From positions 20,898,481 to 20,962,480 of the forward strand of contig OY821746.1 in NCBI GenBank assembly GCA_963682055.1: a stretch of DNA of 64,000 nucleotides. Direction: 5' to 3'. How positions within the stretch are numbered: the stretch's first letter is position 1; every line of letters starts with the position of its first letter. Made by a program: the position numbers and the translations under genes. Under the pieces are notes generated by a model. The model saw only the letters and a program-made list of their open reading frames with translations. It was not told the origin of the DNA and ran no database searches. This stretch comes from Primula veris. Lineage: Eukaryota; Streptophyta; Magnoliopsida; Ericales; Primulaceae. This document shows positions 35,647-45,522 of this stretch, piece after piece.

Positions 35647-36884
35647 ACTGAAACACCAATTCGGCGAAACATACATCACTATATAAACACACTCGGGGAA
35701 ATTATTATTTAGTCAACCCCTTTCGGTAGCTCTATTTGAAAAACGACCAGGAAAGACGGTGAGGGTGGAGGGCACGAATGCCACTTAAAACCCGACCTCA
35801 TTAGGATATCGACTTCCGCCTATATCTTTCCTAGACATCGTATCCAAATAGGTGAGCCTATTTAGGGAAGGTTCATAATTTTTCCAACTTAAATGTGAAT
35901 ATATATGATTTCGCAATTCTACCACTCATGGCAATAAATAACAGGTATATCTTTTCTAGATAACCACATATATACAAGGCAGTATAAAATATATTCATGA
36001 TATATATCTAATCATGCAGTAGATTTGGTGATAAACTAAATCAATTCAGGATTATCAATCACACAAATTATATCATACCAAATCAAATCAAATCAATTAA
36101 CTGCCATATGGTATATTTATATCTATGGTAATATCAAAAGATATGTTGATTATACTAATAAGATATCAATCAATTATCTACGGTTTATTGCCATATAAGT
36201 AATTCTATACATGGTAGTTCTAACATGCAAGCAAGCAATATATTTTTAATTACCAATCAATTCTATATATGGTAAAAAAATATTTTAACATGCAAAAGGT
36301 TAAATTTACATGGAAACATATCAATTTATTCAATTAACATGCAATTTTTATTCGCCTGCCTTTTAATAAAAAAAATTATATGCATGTGTGTGTATATTTA
36401 CCAAATATTATAACTTATCAACCATATGTACTGTTATGCATGTAATCATTCCAGAATCAATTAATTCAAATACTATGCATGATCACAGTAATAGTACAAA
36501 CATGCAATTCGCAGCAGAGTATAAACAATTCAATAACATGTACCAATACATGTACCACCAGTAAATAATTCAACCACCAGTAAACAATTCAATCAATCAA
36601 GCAACAAGTAACTTAGTACCACAGTAGCTATGTTATATATGCAAACGTATCACAGTAGCTATGTTATTTATATGAGTACAAGTAGTACAGAACATGCAAT
36701 TTACAGCCGTGTTTCATAGCAATATATTTTTATCAACCGTTAACATGTAAAAGTTGTACAGTTAAAAAAAATTATATCCGGATACCTTACGCACGGTATG
36801 TTGGTGAAGGTCGATATAGCAAAATCCTAATAAAAACCCTGATAAACCTCAAGGTTTATTGAATCTATAATCCGTACTTCGATC

Positions 36885-36906
36885 TCCGAGAGCAGTGCTG
36901 ATAACG
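36885..36906 (-). other. Primer-binding-site-like sequence of element A
   Basis: Read on the minus strand, cgttatcagcactgctc directly follows the 5' LTR. A TTATCAG core at this place resembles plant copia-type primer sites complementary to initiator tRNA-Met. The tRNA match was not checked. Confidence 0.6.
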
Positions 36907-37101
36907 TGTTGTAATACACTATTAGCTACGTATATAGGGAGACAGAAGTAGAGAGAGGGGAGAACAGTATGATATTATTAATGAATGAATGTGTGAATGA
37001 ATACAAGACCCCTAGCCCTCTTTATATAGATAGAGGGTTAGGGTTACAAGCCCACCTGGGCCCATTAAGTAAAAACCCAAGAGTCCAATAATCTTACAAC
37101 A
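36907..37101 (-). repeat. 5' LTR of element A
   Basis: 195 bp, nearly identical to the 3' LTR. It is followed by the second GTTTG copy. Confidence 0.9.
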
Positions 37102-37106
37102 GTTTG

Positions 37107-37690
37107 AAATATATATAATTTTCCAAAATTTTAAACTTGGTTAAAGACGATAATTTAGGACGGCAAGATATGTAATTAAAGAGGTATATATCAATTCCTT
37201 TTCTTTTTGAAAGAAAGGTATATATGATATATCAATTCGAATAGAAATTATTTGATTATTTTGAAAGACTTTTTCAACCAACTTTATAATCACACACTTA
37301 GTGGTTCCCACAAACTTACATGATAAAATATACTAAGATTGGAGGAGTTCTTCAAGAAAACCAAATAATTTCTCCAATTCGAAACGTCTTTGTTGAGCAT
37401 CACCCAATTTCTCCATCAGATTATTCCTTCTTTGTCATCTTCTGTATAAACACTAAGTAGTAAGTGCCAAAGAGACGAACAAAAAAATTACTCTATGTTT
37501 GATTCTCATCGAGATGTGAAAAGTTCAACAACCAAAATAAATTATAATATTATTGATATAGATTTAGTAACATAGACTTTTAAATGATTACACTTGCGTA
37601 GAAGCGGCAAAAACAAACAGATCTGCTAACCCTTTTAAATCGTAATTTTTTTATTTTTTTTAAATACTAGATCTATATATATATATATAT
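37107..37690. other. Intergenic, nothing recognised
   Basis: AT-rich spacer between element A and the pseudogene to its right. A short TA-run lies near 37672-37690. Confidence 0.5.
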
Positions 37691-37699
37691 GATGATATT

Positions 37700-38440
37700 A
37701 CCATTCATGACTGTTTGAATTCTTTTAATAAGCTCAACATTATCTAGTACTAATAAACCGAATGTGTCAAATACGAACGGATGAAGACGTGTTGATAATT
37801 GATGCACGCTTTTTCGTGTCTAGTCATCTTGGTCGATCCAATTTTTAGGGCAACCTGTTTACCCACACATGCATGTTTCCCCCTATTTACTCGTACACTT
37901 AAATATTTGTCGGCCTGAGTGTCGATCGCCCTTCTTACAGGTCAGTCAATAAGTTCACAGGTACTTATTTTTTAACAACAATCTTTGTCCGCCTGCAAGC
38001 ATCGAAAATAATATCGCTAACAAGATCATGCATATACTTGAAATCCAGGAGCTCTCTACAGTTAACTGCATGCTCTCCAAATGTGTCCAAACACGTCTTG
38101 CGACAAACTGCACACAACTCATCAACCGGAAATAACCGAATCATGAGGCATTATCTAAGTATTGTGACATATGTTGACCTATCCATCAATAAGAATAGGT
38201 AAAAGAAAATAGTATGTGATGATTGAAGACACCCAAACACTGTTTTTTGTGTAACGGTCATGTCAAACTTTACTTGCTCAATAATTTTAAAGAAAAAAGC
38301 ATTAGCATTCACCAAATTATGTTGGTATTTAGGAGGGGTTACTAGTGTTACAATATCGAAAGCAGGGTTTATAACAGGAAGATAGTCTAATGCACTATCA
38401 AGTTTCGGAGGCAATTCAGCAAGTCACAAGCTAAGTTTCG
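37700..38440 (-). pseudogene. Decayed copy of a plant retrotransposon-associated Cys/His protein
   Basis: On the minus strand, with several stops and shifts, one reads LFPVDELCAVCRKTCLDTFG, EHAVNCRELLDFKYMHDLVS, EGRSTLRP and INYQHVFIRSYLTHSVY. A C-x2-C...H-x4-C cluster followed by a F-x-x-x-H-D-L-V-x-D segment recurs, as I remember it, in a large uncharacterised plant family often annotated as reverse-transcriptase-like. The upstream part is an 87-codon open stretch at 38151-38414. It is clearly non-functional. The family name is uncertain. Confidence 0.5.
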
Positions 38441-38653
38441 GAGGCAATTCAGCAAGTCACAGCTAGTGTTACAATATCTAGATTCTCAATATTTTTTTTA
38501 TACATGCATATAAGTTAAACGAATAAATATGTCTTCTATGGTTCTAGGATTCTATCTTCTTCTTTTTTTAAGAGTGAGCAAAAAAATATAATTTTGTCAG
38601 TTATATTTCTTGATCAATTAGTCAAACTCCTAACTATTTGCTCGATAAAGATA

Positions 38654-39914
38654 TGTTGGTCCGTAGGTGTCTAAACCTTAGAGGGCGGTTGAATAAGGTT
38701 TTGGTACGTTTTTCGCGGAATAAAAACTATGTGTTATTAACTAAGCAAATTAGTGGTTTTTATAACTTAAACAATTTAGTTAACAAATAAATGCTACGTT
38801 AATCTATGCAAGCAATGAATATAATCAATAAATAATTTGCAAAAAGTAAAAGTTGAGGGAAAAGAAATAACGCAAGATTTATAGAGGTTCGGCAAAACGC
38901 GCCTACGTCCTCTCCTCGGTATTTTCACTTCCGAGTGTTTCACTAAAATCTCGTTCCAATGTTACAACCTAACGAGCTTAATCAACCGATTAAGCTCCCC
39001 CTCACTTTATGAGTATCCCGAATGAAAAGCCTAGAACTTTTAAGCTACACTTGCTTGAAAAGTTTCTACCCGATCACTCGCTCACAAATGAGTTTAAAAA
39101 ATACTCTTTTACAAGATTGAATTTGAATGGATAACTCACTAACAAATAATATCTCGATGTTTATAAGATTACAATAGTAATAAGCTCGAGAATATTTTAT
39201 AGATACAAGTGAGACAATTTAGTAGTATAAGCTTGTAAGATCTTTGAATTTTGAAAGCTTGAAGTTGTGTAAATGTTGGGTATCTTCAACAAAGGATTTT
39301 GGGGCCTTTTGTAGAGTGAAAAAGGTCCAACAATTAATTCATAACCGTTGGCAGTTGTTGAGTAGATTAGCTGCTAGTTTGCAGCAGTTCGCCCAATTTT
39401 CAGGATGAGCTTAAAAGCTGGAATTTGAAATTCTACAGAAACGATCGGTCGTTTCTGAAAAACGATCGGTCGTTTTTCATCTGTGCTCACTGGAAGAATT
39501 CCTACTTAAAACGATCGGTCGTTTTAGCCTGGCGATCGGTCGTTTTTGTGTTGTGCTCATTGGAAGAATGTCTACCTAAAACGATCGGTCGTTTTAGGGT
39601 AGCGATCGGTCGTTTTTGTGTTGTGCTCACTGGAAGAATGTAGTTCATAAATGATCGGTCGTTTTAGCCTACTGAACAGTTGTTTTTTGTTCTTGCAATG
39701 TTTCGGTTTTCTCGACATATTTCGAAACCCCGTAACTAACCCGTTTCAAATCCGATTGAGGTTCCGCTTGAACCGTTGGCTTCGTAATTTCGTATTCTAT
39801 CATTTTAAGCCTTTAACACACTCGATAAATGATTAGTACGCAAAACGAGCTTTTATCATGTTTTACAAATATTGTTATCATCAAAATAATCGATTAGAAA
39901 AACAATGTTCAACA
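38654..39914 (-). repeat. 3' LTR of the Sirevirus-like element
   Basis: 1261 bp. It contains seven gatcggtcgtt-type palindromes between about 39436 and 39670. It retains a 44-bp stretch near 38978-39022 that is missing from the other LTR. Confidence 0.93.
39436..39670. repeat. TCGG-centred palindrome array in the LTR (seven copies)
   Basis: Perfect stems around TCGG are cagaaacga (39436-39457), gaaaaacga (39457-39478), taaaacga (39507-39526) and cctaaaacga (39575-39598), each followed by TCGG and its exact complement. Three half-preserved copies lie between and after them (near 39532, 39602 and 39650). Copies are separated by a repeated spacer reading gtgctcaytggaagaat. The same array is in the other LTR at about 47845-48080. 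Confidence 0.9.
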
Positions 39915-39930
39915 ATCTCTCCCTTTTTTA
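39915..39930 (-). other. Polypurine tract of the Sirevirus-like element
   Basis: The sense strand reads cataaaaaagggagagat immediately before the 3' LTR, the expected plus-strand primer position. Confidence 0.75.
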
Positions 39931-40465
39931 TGATGACAAAATATTGACTATAACATACTATAAGCTCTTTTTTCTAAAACAAGTGTAACCGAGATGTGTA
40001 GATGACGTTTTACTTGGATAAAAAGTTTTTAGAAAAGAAGCAAGTAAATGTCATAACATCCGATTTAAAACGAAGTAAAACAAAGCTAAAACGATTAAGG
40101 ATAACGAAAGATCAAATGCAAGCGAAGAATCGGCCATAGTTTTGCCTAAAAATGGTCAATCGCCACAAATGAAAAAACAATACACATAACCCAATCAACT
40201 AGCAATATATGTGTACCAATTTCAATAAAGTCAATTAAGATAAAACGCATACTATAAGTGCACATTCTCACAACGTCATAGATTATAATAAGCATGATAA
40301 ATAGCAACATAAACATGATTCATAAAGTAAAACGTCTGCTACTTATTACAAAAAAAAAAACAACGTTGTTCAATGAAAATGGAAATACTAGAAATACAAC
40401 GCAAAAACTTACGAGGGTATTTCTCCCCCTTTGACATCATCAAAAAAATATAAAACGATATCCGC

Positions 40466-41794
40466 CTAGACGCGGTGGGAGGTCGCATCATCTTCTTCGT
40501 CTTCGTTGTCGTCGTGGGGCCCGACAAGGTCGGGAAAATAGCCGTGGAATTGTGCCCTTTGCTCGGCACTTTCGCGATCAAGTTGGTCGAGCTCTTCTTG
40601 ACACGGTTGCAAGAATCGAAACATCCGACGAGTCATTTGGGCATTCCAATATTGGTTGATGTAGAGATCATCGTAGAACTTATCAGAGCACGGGACACGA
40701 GAGGAAGATCCCTCTTGAGCTTTTCCTTGACGTCGAGAGGAGCTAGGGATATTGGTGGGAGGGATCGAATCGGAGGAGATAGCTATGTCCTCATGAGAAG
40801 CTCGCGGTGTGGGCTTAGGGCCGACATACTCTTCCTCTTCGGGGGTAAGAGGAGCATAGTCGGGGCCGGACACCCGCTTACCGGACCAAGTTATGGACTT
40901 GTCGGTATTATAAAATTTAATGGACATTTGGGAAAGATAGGAAGTGTCCCAAATATGCTTGTCCTTGTTTTTGAACAAAGTTCCACCGGGAACGAGATTT
41001 AGGTCCTTTAAGATGGCCGAAATCAAGGCACCGTAAGGTAGCCCATTCTTAGACTTCGTTTTGAGCGAGTCCATCTTAAAGAAGATGAGTGTCGCGAAGT
41101 CAAGTTTGACTCGGCGATGGATGCACCCGAGAAGAAAGATGTACTCATTTGTAACATCCGTGAAATTTGAAGTATGAGGTAAAACAATATGAGAGAGGAT
41201 ATGATAGGCTAATTTATTGCGAAAAAGAAGGCCGTGGGCCTTGTTGGAGCGATTGTTATGGACGGGATGAAAATTTTCATTTTTGAGATCGTTAAAGTTA
41301 TCGATCTCGAGAGTCTCACAAAGTTCATCACTAGACTCATGGACACCGTCACTATCTAGGCGTAATAGGTTTCGTAGACGGTCTATACCGTAAAAGAATG
41401 GTTGGCCATTGAATGATGAACGCAAGCGGAGTGCGTCATCATGATCCCTATCAAGAACTAGGTTATGATAAAATTCATAGATGTTTTCAGTGAAAAAGGG
41501 CATTTTGAGAGTAAGAATAACATCGAGTTTTTGAAAACTTAAATCTATCATTAGAGCGGGAAAACGTTCACGGAATAGAGGCATGTCTAGAGTGAAGTTA
41601 GACAATATACCTCTTTTACCCATCGTGTGTGGATAGAGAGGAGGTAGAGAGCTGGAGGAGGCACCGGGGCCCGAGGGTGGAGCGGTGGAGGAGCCGGTTC
41701 GGCGACCGCGAGGAATACGAGGGCGGGTCGGGGACGGAGGCACGTAGGCTTCGTCATGTTCATCCACGAGGGAAGTTCGCTTAGTACGAACCAT
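40466..41794 (-). CDS. Third ORF of the Sirevirus-like element, plant transposon protein-like
   Basis: 442 uninterrupted codons in the same sense as gag-pol, between pol and the 3' LTR. This is the position of the so-called envelope-like gene in Sireviruses. Residues 1-60 are Pro/Ser/Arg-rich. The middle (about 70-280) contains FYHNLVLDRD, FRNKLAYHILSHIVLPHTSN, TNEYIFLLGCIHRRVKLDFA and LPYGALISAILKDLNLVPGG. This pattern recalls the putative plant transposon protein domain (Transposase_32 type) also found in Athila-group elements. The tail is acidic (DNEDEEDD). I see no signal peptide or transmembrane span, so an envelope role is not supported. Function is unknown. Its intact frame in an element whose pol is broken is notable. 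Confidence 0.7.
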   Translation of the reverse strand: MVRTKRTSLVDEHDEAYVPPSPTRPRIPRGRRTGSSTAPPSGPGASSSSLPPLYPHTMGKRGILSNFTLDMPLFRERFPALMIDLSFQKLDVILTLKMPFFTENIYEFYHNLVLDRDHDDALRLRSSFNGQPFFYGIDRLRNLLRLDSDGVHESSDELCETLEIDNFNDLKNENFHPVHNNRSNKAHGLLFRNKLAYHILSHIVLPHTSNFTDVTNEYIFLLGCIHRRVKLDFATLIFFKMDSLKTKSKNGLPYGALISAILKDLNLVPGGTLFKNKDKHIWDTSYLSQMSIKFYNTDKSITWSGKRVSGPDYAPLTPEEEEYVGPKPTPRASHEDIAISSDSIPPTNIPSSSRRQGKAQEGSSSRVPCSDKFYDDLYINQYWNAQMTRRMFRFLQPCQEELDQLDRESAEQRAQFHGYFPDLVGPHDDNEDEEDDATSHRV

Positions 41795-41934
41795 GTTGGA
41801 TTGATTACTGATAAAAATAGGGTTTATGAAGAATTTGGGGTGAAAGGGGGCGAATTTTGAGAGAGAGAGAGTTGATTTTGTTTAAGAATGAATTGAATTA
41901 GGGTTTGAAGAACGTTTTTAAAATTGAGAAACAG

Positions 41935-42090
41935 AAAAACGATCGGTCGTTTTGTGTTTCGATCGGTCGTATTTGAACCAAAATGTTCCAGTGAGTGCAC
42001 TTTAAAAACGATCGGTCGTTTTTAAGGAATGATCGGTCGTCTGTAGAAAAACGATCGGTCATTTTTACAGACGATCGATCGACTGTAAAT
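41935..42090. repeat. TCGG-centred palindrome array downstream of pol (about six copies)
   Basis: It includes a perfect 10-bp stem ttaaaaacga around TCGG at 42002-42025. A longer stem has outer arms ctgta/tacag, from about 42051 to 42080. A full palindrome cgatcgatcg follows near 42081. The spacer ccagtgagtgcac is the inverse of the LTR spacer, so this array is an inverted relative of the LTR arrays. Confidence 0.85.
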
Positions 42091-42196
42091 AGGTTACAGA
42101 ACTGGAATTTTTTGCACTGTACGACACTGATTTGGCATAAAAAGTATAAAAATACTTAAATATATGTAAAATCAATCAAATATATATATGTATATT

Positions 42197-43732
42197 TCAA
42201 ACATCAAACATGCCTAACTCTCGTCGAATAAAACAAAATTGTTCCTCGTTAAGGGGTTTTGTAAAAATATCGGCTAATTGCCTGTCGGTACTTATATATT
42301 CAAGTGTAATATCCCTTTTTTGAACATGATCCCTTAAACAATGATGACGTAAATTAATATGTTTAGTACGAGAGTGTTGGATCGGATTTTTCGAAAGATT
42401 TATAGCACTAGTATTATCACATAAAATAGGCACACTATCAAATGATAATTCAAAGTCGTTTAGTTGTTGACGCATCCAAAGGATTTGTGCGCAATAACTA
42501 CCCGCGGCGACGTATTCCGCCTCCGCCGTAGAAAGCGCAACCGAGTTTTGTTTCTTGCTATGCCAAGAAACTAAGGCGTTTCCTAAGAAATGGCAAGTGC
42601 CACTAGTACTTTTTCTATCTAATCGACAACCGACAAAGTCGGCGTCGGAATAGCCAAGCAATTCAAAAGAAGTATCATGTGGATAAAACAATCCTAAATT
42701 GCATGTTCCTACAAGATATCTAAATATGCGTTTAACAGCTATAACATGCGATTCCTTAGGGCAAGATTGATACCTAGCACACAAGCAAACACTAAACATG
42801 ATATCGGGTCTACTTGCGGTTAAATATAAGAGGGATCCAATCATACCTCTATAGAGCTTTTGGTCCACGCTTTTACCCGATTCATCCTTGTCTAGTTTTG
42901 TTGCCGGACTCATTGGAGTTCCTAGCGGCTTTGCATCGCTCATGTTAAATCGTTTGAGTAAGTCCCTTGTGTATTTGGCTTGATTGACGAAAATTCCGTC
43001 CTTTGTTTGTTTGATTTGCAACCCAAGAAAGTAGGTAAGTTCACCCATCATGCTCATCTCGAATTCACCTTGCATACACTTAGAAAACTCCTCGCACATG
43101 CGAGCATTAGTAGCACCGAAAATAATATCATCAACATATATTTGAATTAAAAATATGTCTTTACCATCCTTTTTAATAAAAAGAGTAGTATCTAAAGTAC
43201 CACGAGAAAAACCCTTTTTAATTAAAAATTTACTAAGTCTTTCATACCAAGCCCGGGGTGCTTGTTTTAAACCATAAAGTGATTTTCGAAGTTTGTAAAC
43301 ATGATCGGGAAACTCGTGATTTTCAAAACCGGGTGGTTGTTTTACATAAACTTCCTCATTAATAAAACCGTTTAAAAATGCACTTTTAACATCCATTTGA
43401 AATAGTTTAAAACGTTTAAAAGAAGCATAAGCAAGCAACATTCTAATGGCTTCTAGTCTAGCTACGGGTGCGTAAGTCTCATCGAAATCGATGCCTTCTT
43501 CTTGGTTATACCCTTGAGCTACTAATCTAGCCTTATTTCTAATGACTACCCCGGATTCATCCATCTTATTACGAAATATCCATTTCGTACCTATAATGGT
43601 TTTCTCACGCGGTCTAGGTACTAAAGTCCATACGTTACTACGCTCGAATTGATTTAATTCGTCATGCATAGCTAATACCCAACTCTCATCGAGTTCCGCT
43701 TCATGAATGTTCTTGGGCTCTAGTTGAGACAA
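42197..43732 (-). pseudogene. pol: Pol, C-terminal part: Ty1-copia reverse transcriptase and RNase H
   Basis: 511 codons. RT motifs include [50 protein letters not shown], the catalytic YVDDIIFGA (about residue 200) and [10 protein letters not shown]. RNase H follows with [29 protein letters not shown] and LCDNTSAI, all acidic residues present, and ends ADIFTKPL. The sequence type is that of the Sirevirus lineage. It copies element RNA into DNA inside cytoplasmic particles. The first Met here is not the natural start: this is the downstream half of a polyprotein separated from its upstream half by a single-base frame change near 43785. Confidence 0.93.
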
Positions 43733-43758
43733 GAATGCAAAATGATTAACTATATTTC

Positions 43759-45321
43759 TTAACGAAGAACGTGTATTCTTTCTCCCGGGTTACCCAAAAT
43801 TAAATCTTGCGGATGGTGATTGGAAAACCTCCATTCTTGAGGCAAATCCTCATGAATGTGTACGCTAGATTCTAAGTCCGTTTGAAGTCTCTCTATAGTG
43901 ACTTCTTCAACAACGGGTTCAACCTCTATGTTAGGCGTAGACTCTAAGCTAGATGTAACATGATTAGAAGAAGATGCTTTATGAAAAATATCATCATTAA
44001 TATTATGAACAATTAAAGGCTTATCAATCGTCGGTAAATTCTCATCAAACGAAACATGTACCGACTCTTCCACCAATAAGGTTCTTTTATTAAAAATTCT
44101 ATAAGTTTTACTCGATATAGCATATCCGATGAAAATTCCTTCATCGGACTTAGCATCGAATTTTCCTAGATTATCCTTACCATTATTATGAACATAACAT
44201 TTACAACCAAATGCACGTAAATGAGAAATATTGGGCTTTCGCTCATTCCATAATTCGTAAGGTGTCTTTTTTAATATGGGCCTAATCAAGGCTCTATTTA
44301 AAATATAACAAGCGGAATTTACGGCTTTGGCCCAAAAATACTTTGGCAAATTATTTTCGCAAAGCATGGTCCGTGCCATTTTCTCTAGGGTTCTATTCTT
44401 CCTCTCAACTACCCCATTTTGTTGGGGCGTACGAGGGGCCGAAAAATTATGATCAATACCATTTTCATCACAATAAGTTTGAAATGGAGTATTCTCAAAT
44501 TCCTTACCATGATCGGTTCGGATACTTTTGATCATATAACCCTTTCGTGTTTGGAGCTTTTTGCAAATAATAGAGAATTCTCTAAATGCTTCATGCTTAT
44601 GAGTTAAAAACAATACCCAAGTAAAGCGACTAAAATCGTCAACCATGACGAAAGCATATGCACGCCCGCCAAGACTAAGTGTCCGGGAGGGGCCAACTAA
44701 GTCCATATGAATGAGCTCCAAACAACGAGTAGTAGATATAATATTTTTAGACTTAAAAGAAATCTTTGTTTGTTTGCCTAATTGGCAAGCGTGACAAATT
44801 TTGTCCTTTATATAAGGAGCTTTTGGTAAACCTATTACCAAATCTTTACTAGAAAGTTTAGCAAGTAAATCAAGACTTGCATGACCAAGTCGTCTATGCC
44901 ACAACCAACCATTGTCGTTGATAGTAACAAGACACTTAACTTCATTATCCACCGAACTATTCAAATCAATCATATAGACATTATTTTGTCTTTGACCCAT
45001 GAGAATAGTTTTATTATTCGAAATACAATGAATGATGCAATGCGATTTTTCAAAAATGACTTTGTGACCCAAATCACAAAGTTGACTTATACTAAGCAAG
45101 TTATGTTTAAGACCATCAACAAGCAATACATTATCAATAACAACATTAGATGGTTTAGAAATGCTACCAATACCGATGATTTTACCCTTGCTATTATCCC
45201 CGAAAGTCACAAAACCTCCGTCTTTAGGTGCAAGAGTAGTGAATTTTGCTTTGTCTCCCGTCATATGCCTTGAGCATCCACTATCCAAGAACCACTTGTC
45301 CTCGTTAACTTTTGACCTCAA
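43759..45321 (-). pseudogene. pol: Pol, N-terminal part: aspartic protease, pre-integrase and integrase
   Basis: 520 codons. DKWFLDSGCSRHMTGD near the start holds the DSG active site of the copia protease. A pre-integrase zinc region (LWHRRLGHASLDL, then ICHACQLGK) gives the HHCC ligands. The integrase core shows LIHMDLVGPS, IRTDHGKEFEN and TPQQNGVVERKNRTLE, the D, D and E residues. GKFDAKSDEGIFIGYA marks the integrase C-terminal region. The frame ends at 43759 soon after HHPQDLILG, where the sequence that should lead into RT continues in another frame. One indel thus divides pol. Upstream, between 45322 and 45522, coding-like sequence linking Gag to the protease is also out of frame or stopped. 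Confidence 0.92.
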
Positions 45322-45522
45322 GCATACCTACAAGACAAAATGATCATTGGTACCCTAATCCACTTTTGGGTCCTTGAGGGTTAGTGTCTCGACCCTTAGG
45401 AATCCAAACCAAGTCATTTCTATTTATTTTATATCTATAAGGGCAATAAACATAATCTTCATAGTGATCACTACGGTTGCAAGTAATACATTTAACATGC
45501 ATGGTTGGTTTAACAAAACGAT

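Larger units (their letters stand above)
30285..37101 (-). mobile_element. LTR element A: complete, young, non-coding LTR retrotransposon (minus strand)
   Basis: The element is 6817 bp long with 195-bp LTRs at 30285-30479 and 36907-37101. The LTRs begin TG and end CA and differ at only about one position. A perfect 5-bp target duplication GTTTG flanks it (30280-30284 and 37102-37106). A purine tract (sense ccaaagggggag) abuts the left LTR. A primer-site-like sequence (sense cgttatcagcactgctc) follows the right LTR, so transcription would run right to left. The 6.4-kb interior has no frame over about 105 codons and no recognised gag or pol motif. It is instead rich in short inverted repeats. 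It is therefore non-autonomous and must have used proteins from another, probably Ty1-copia, element. Confidence 0.9.
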
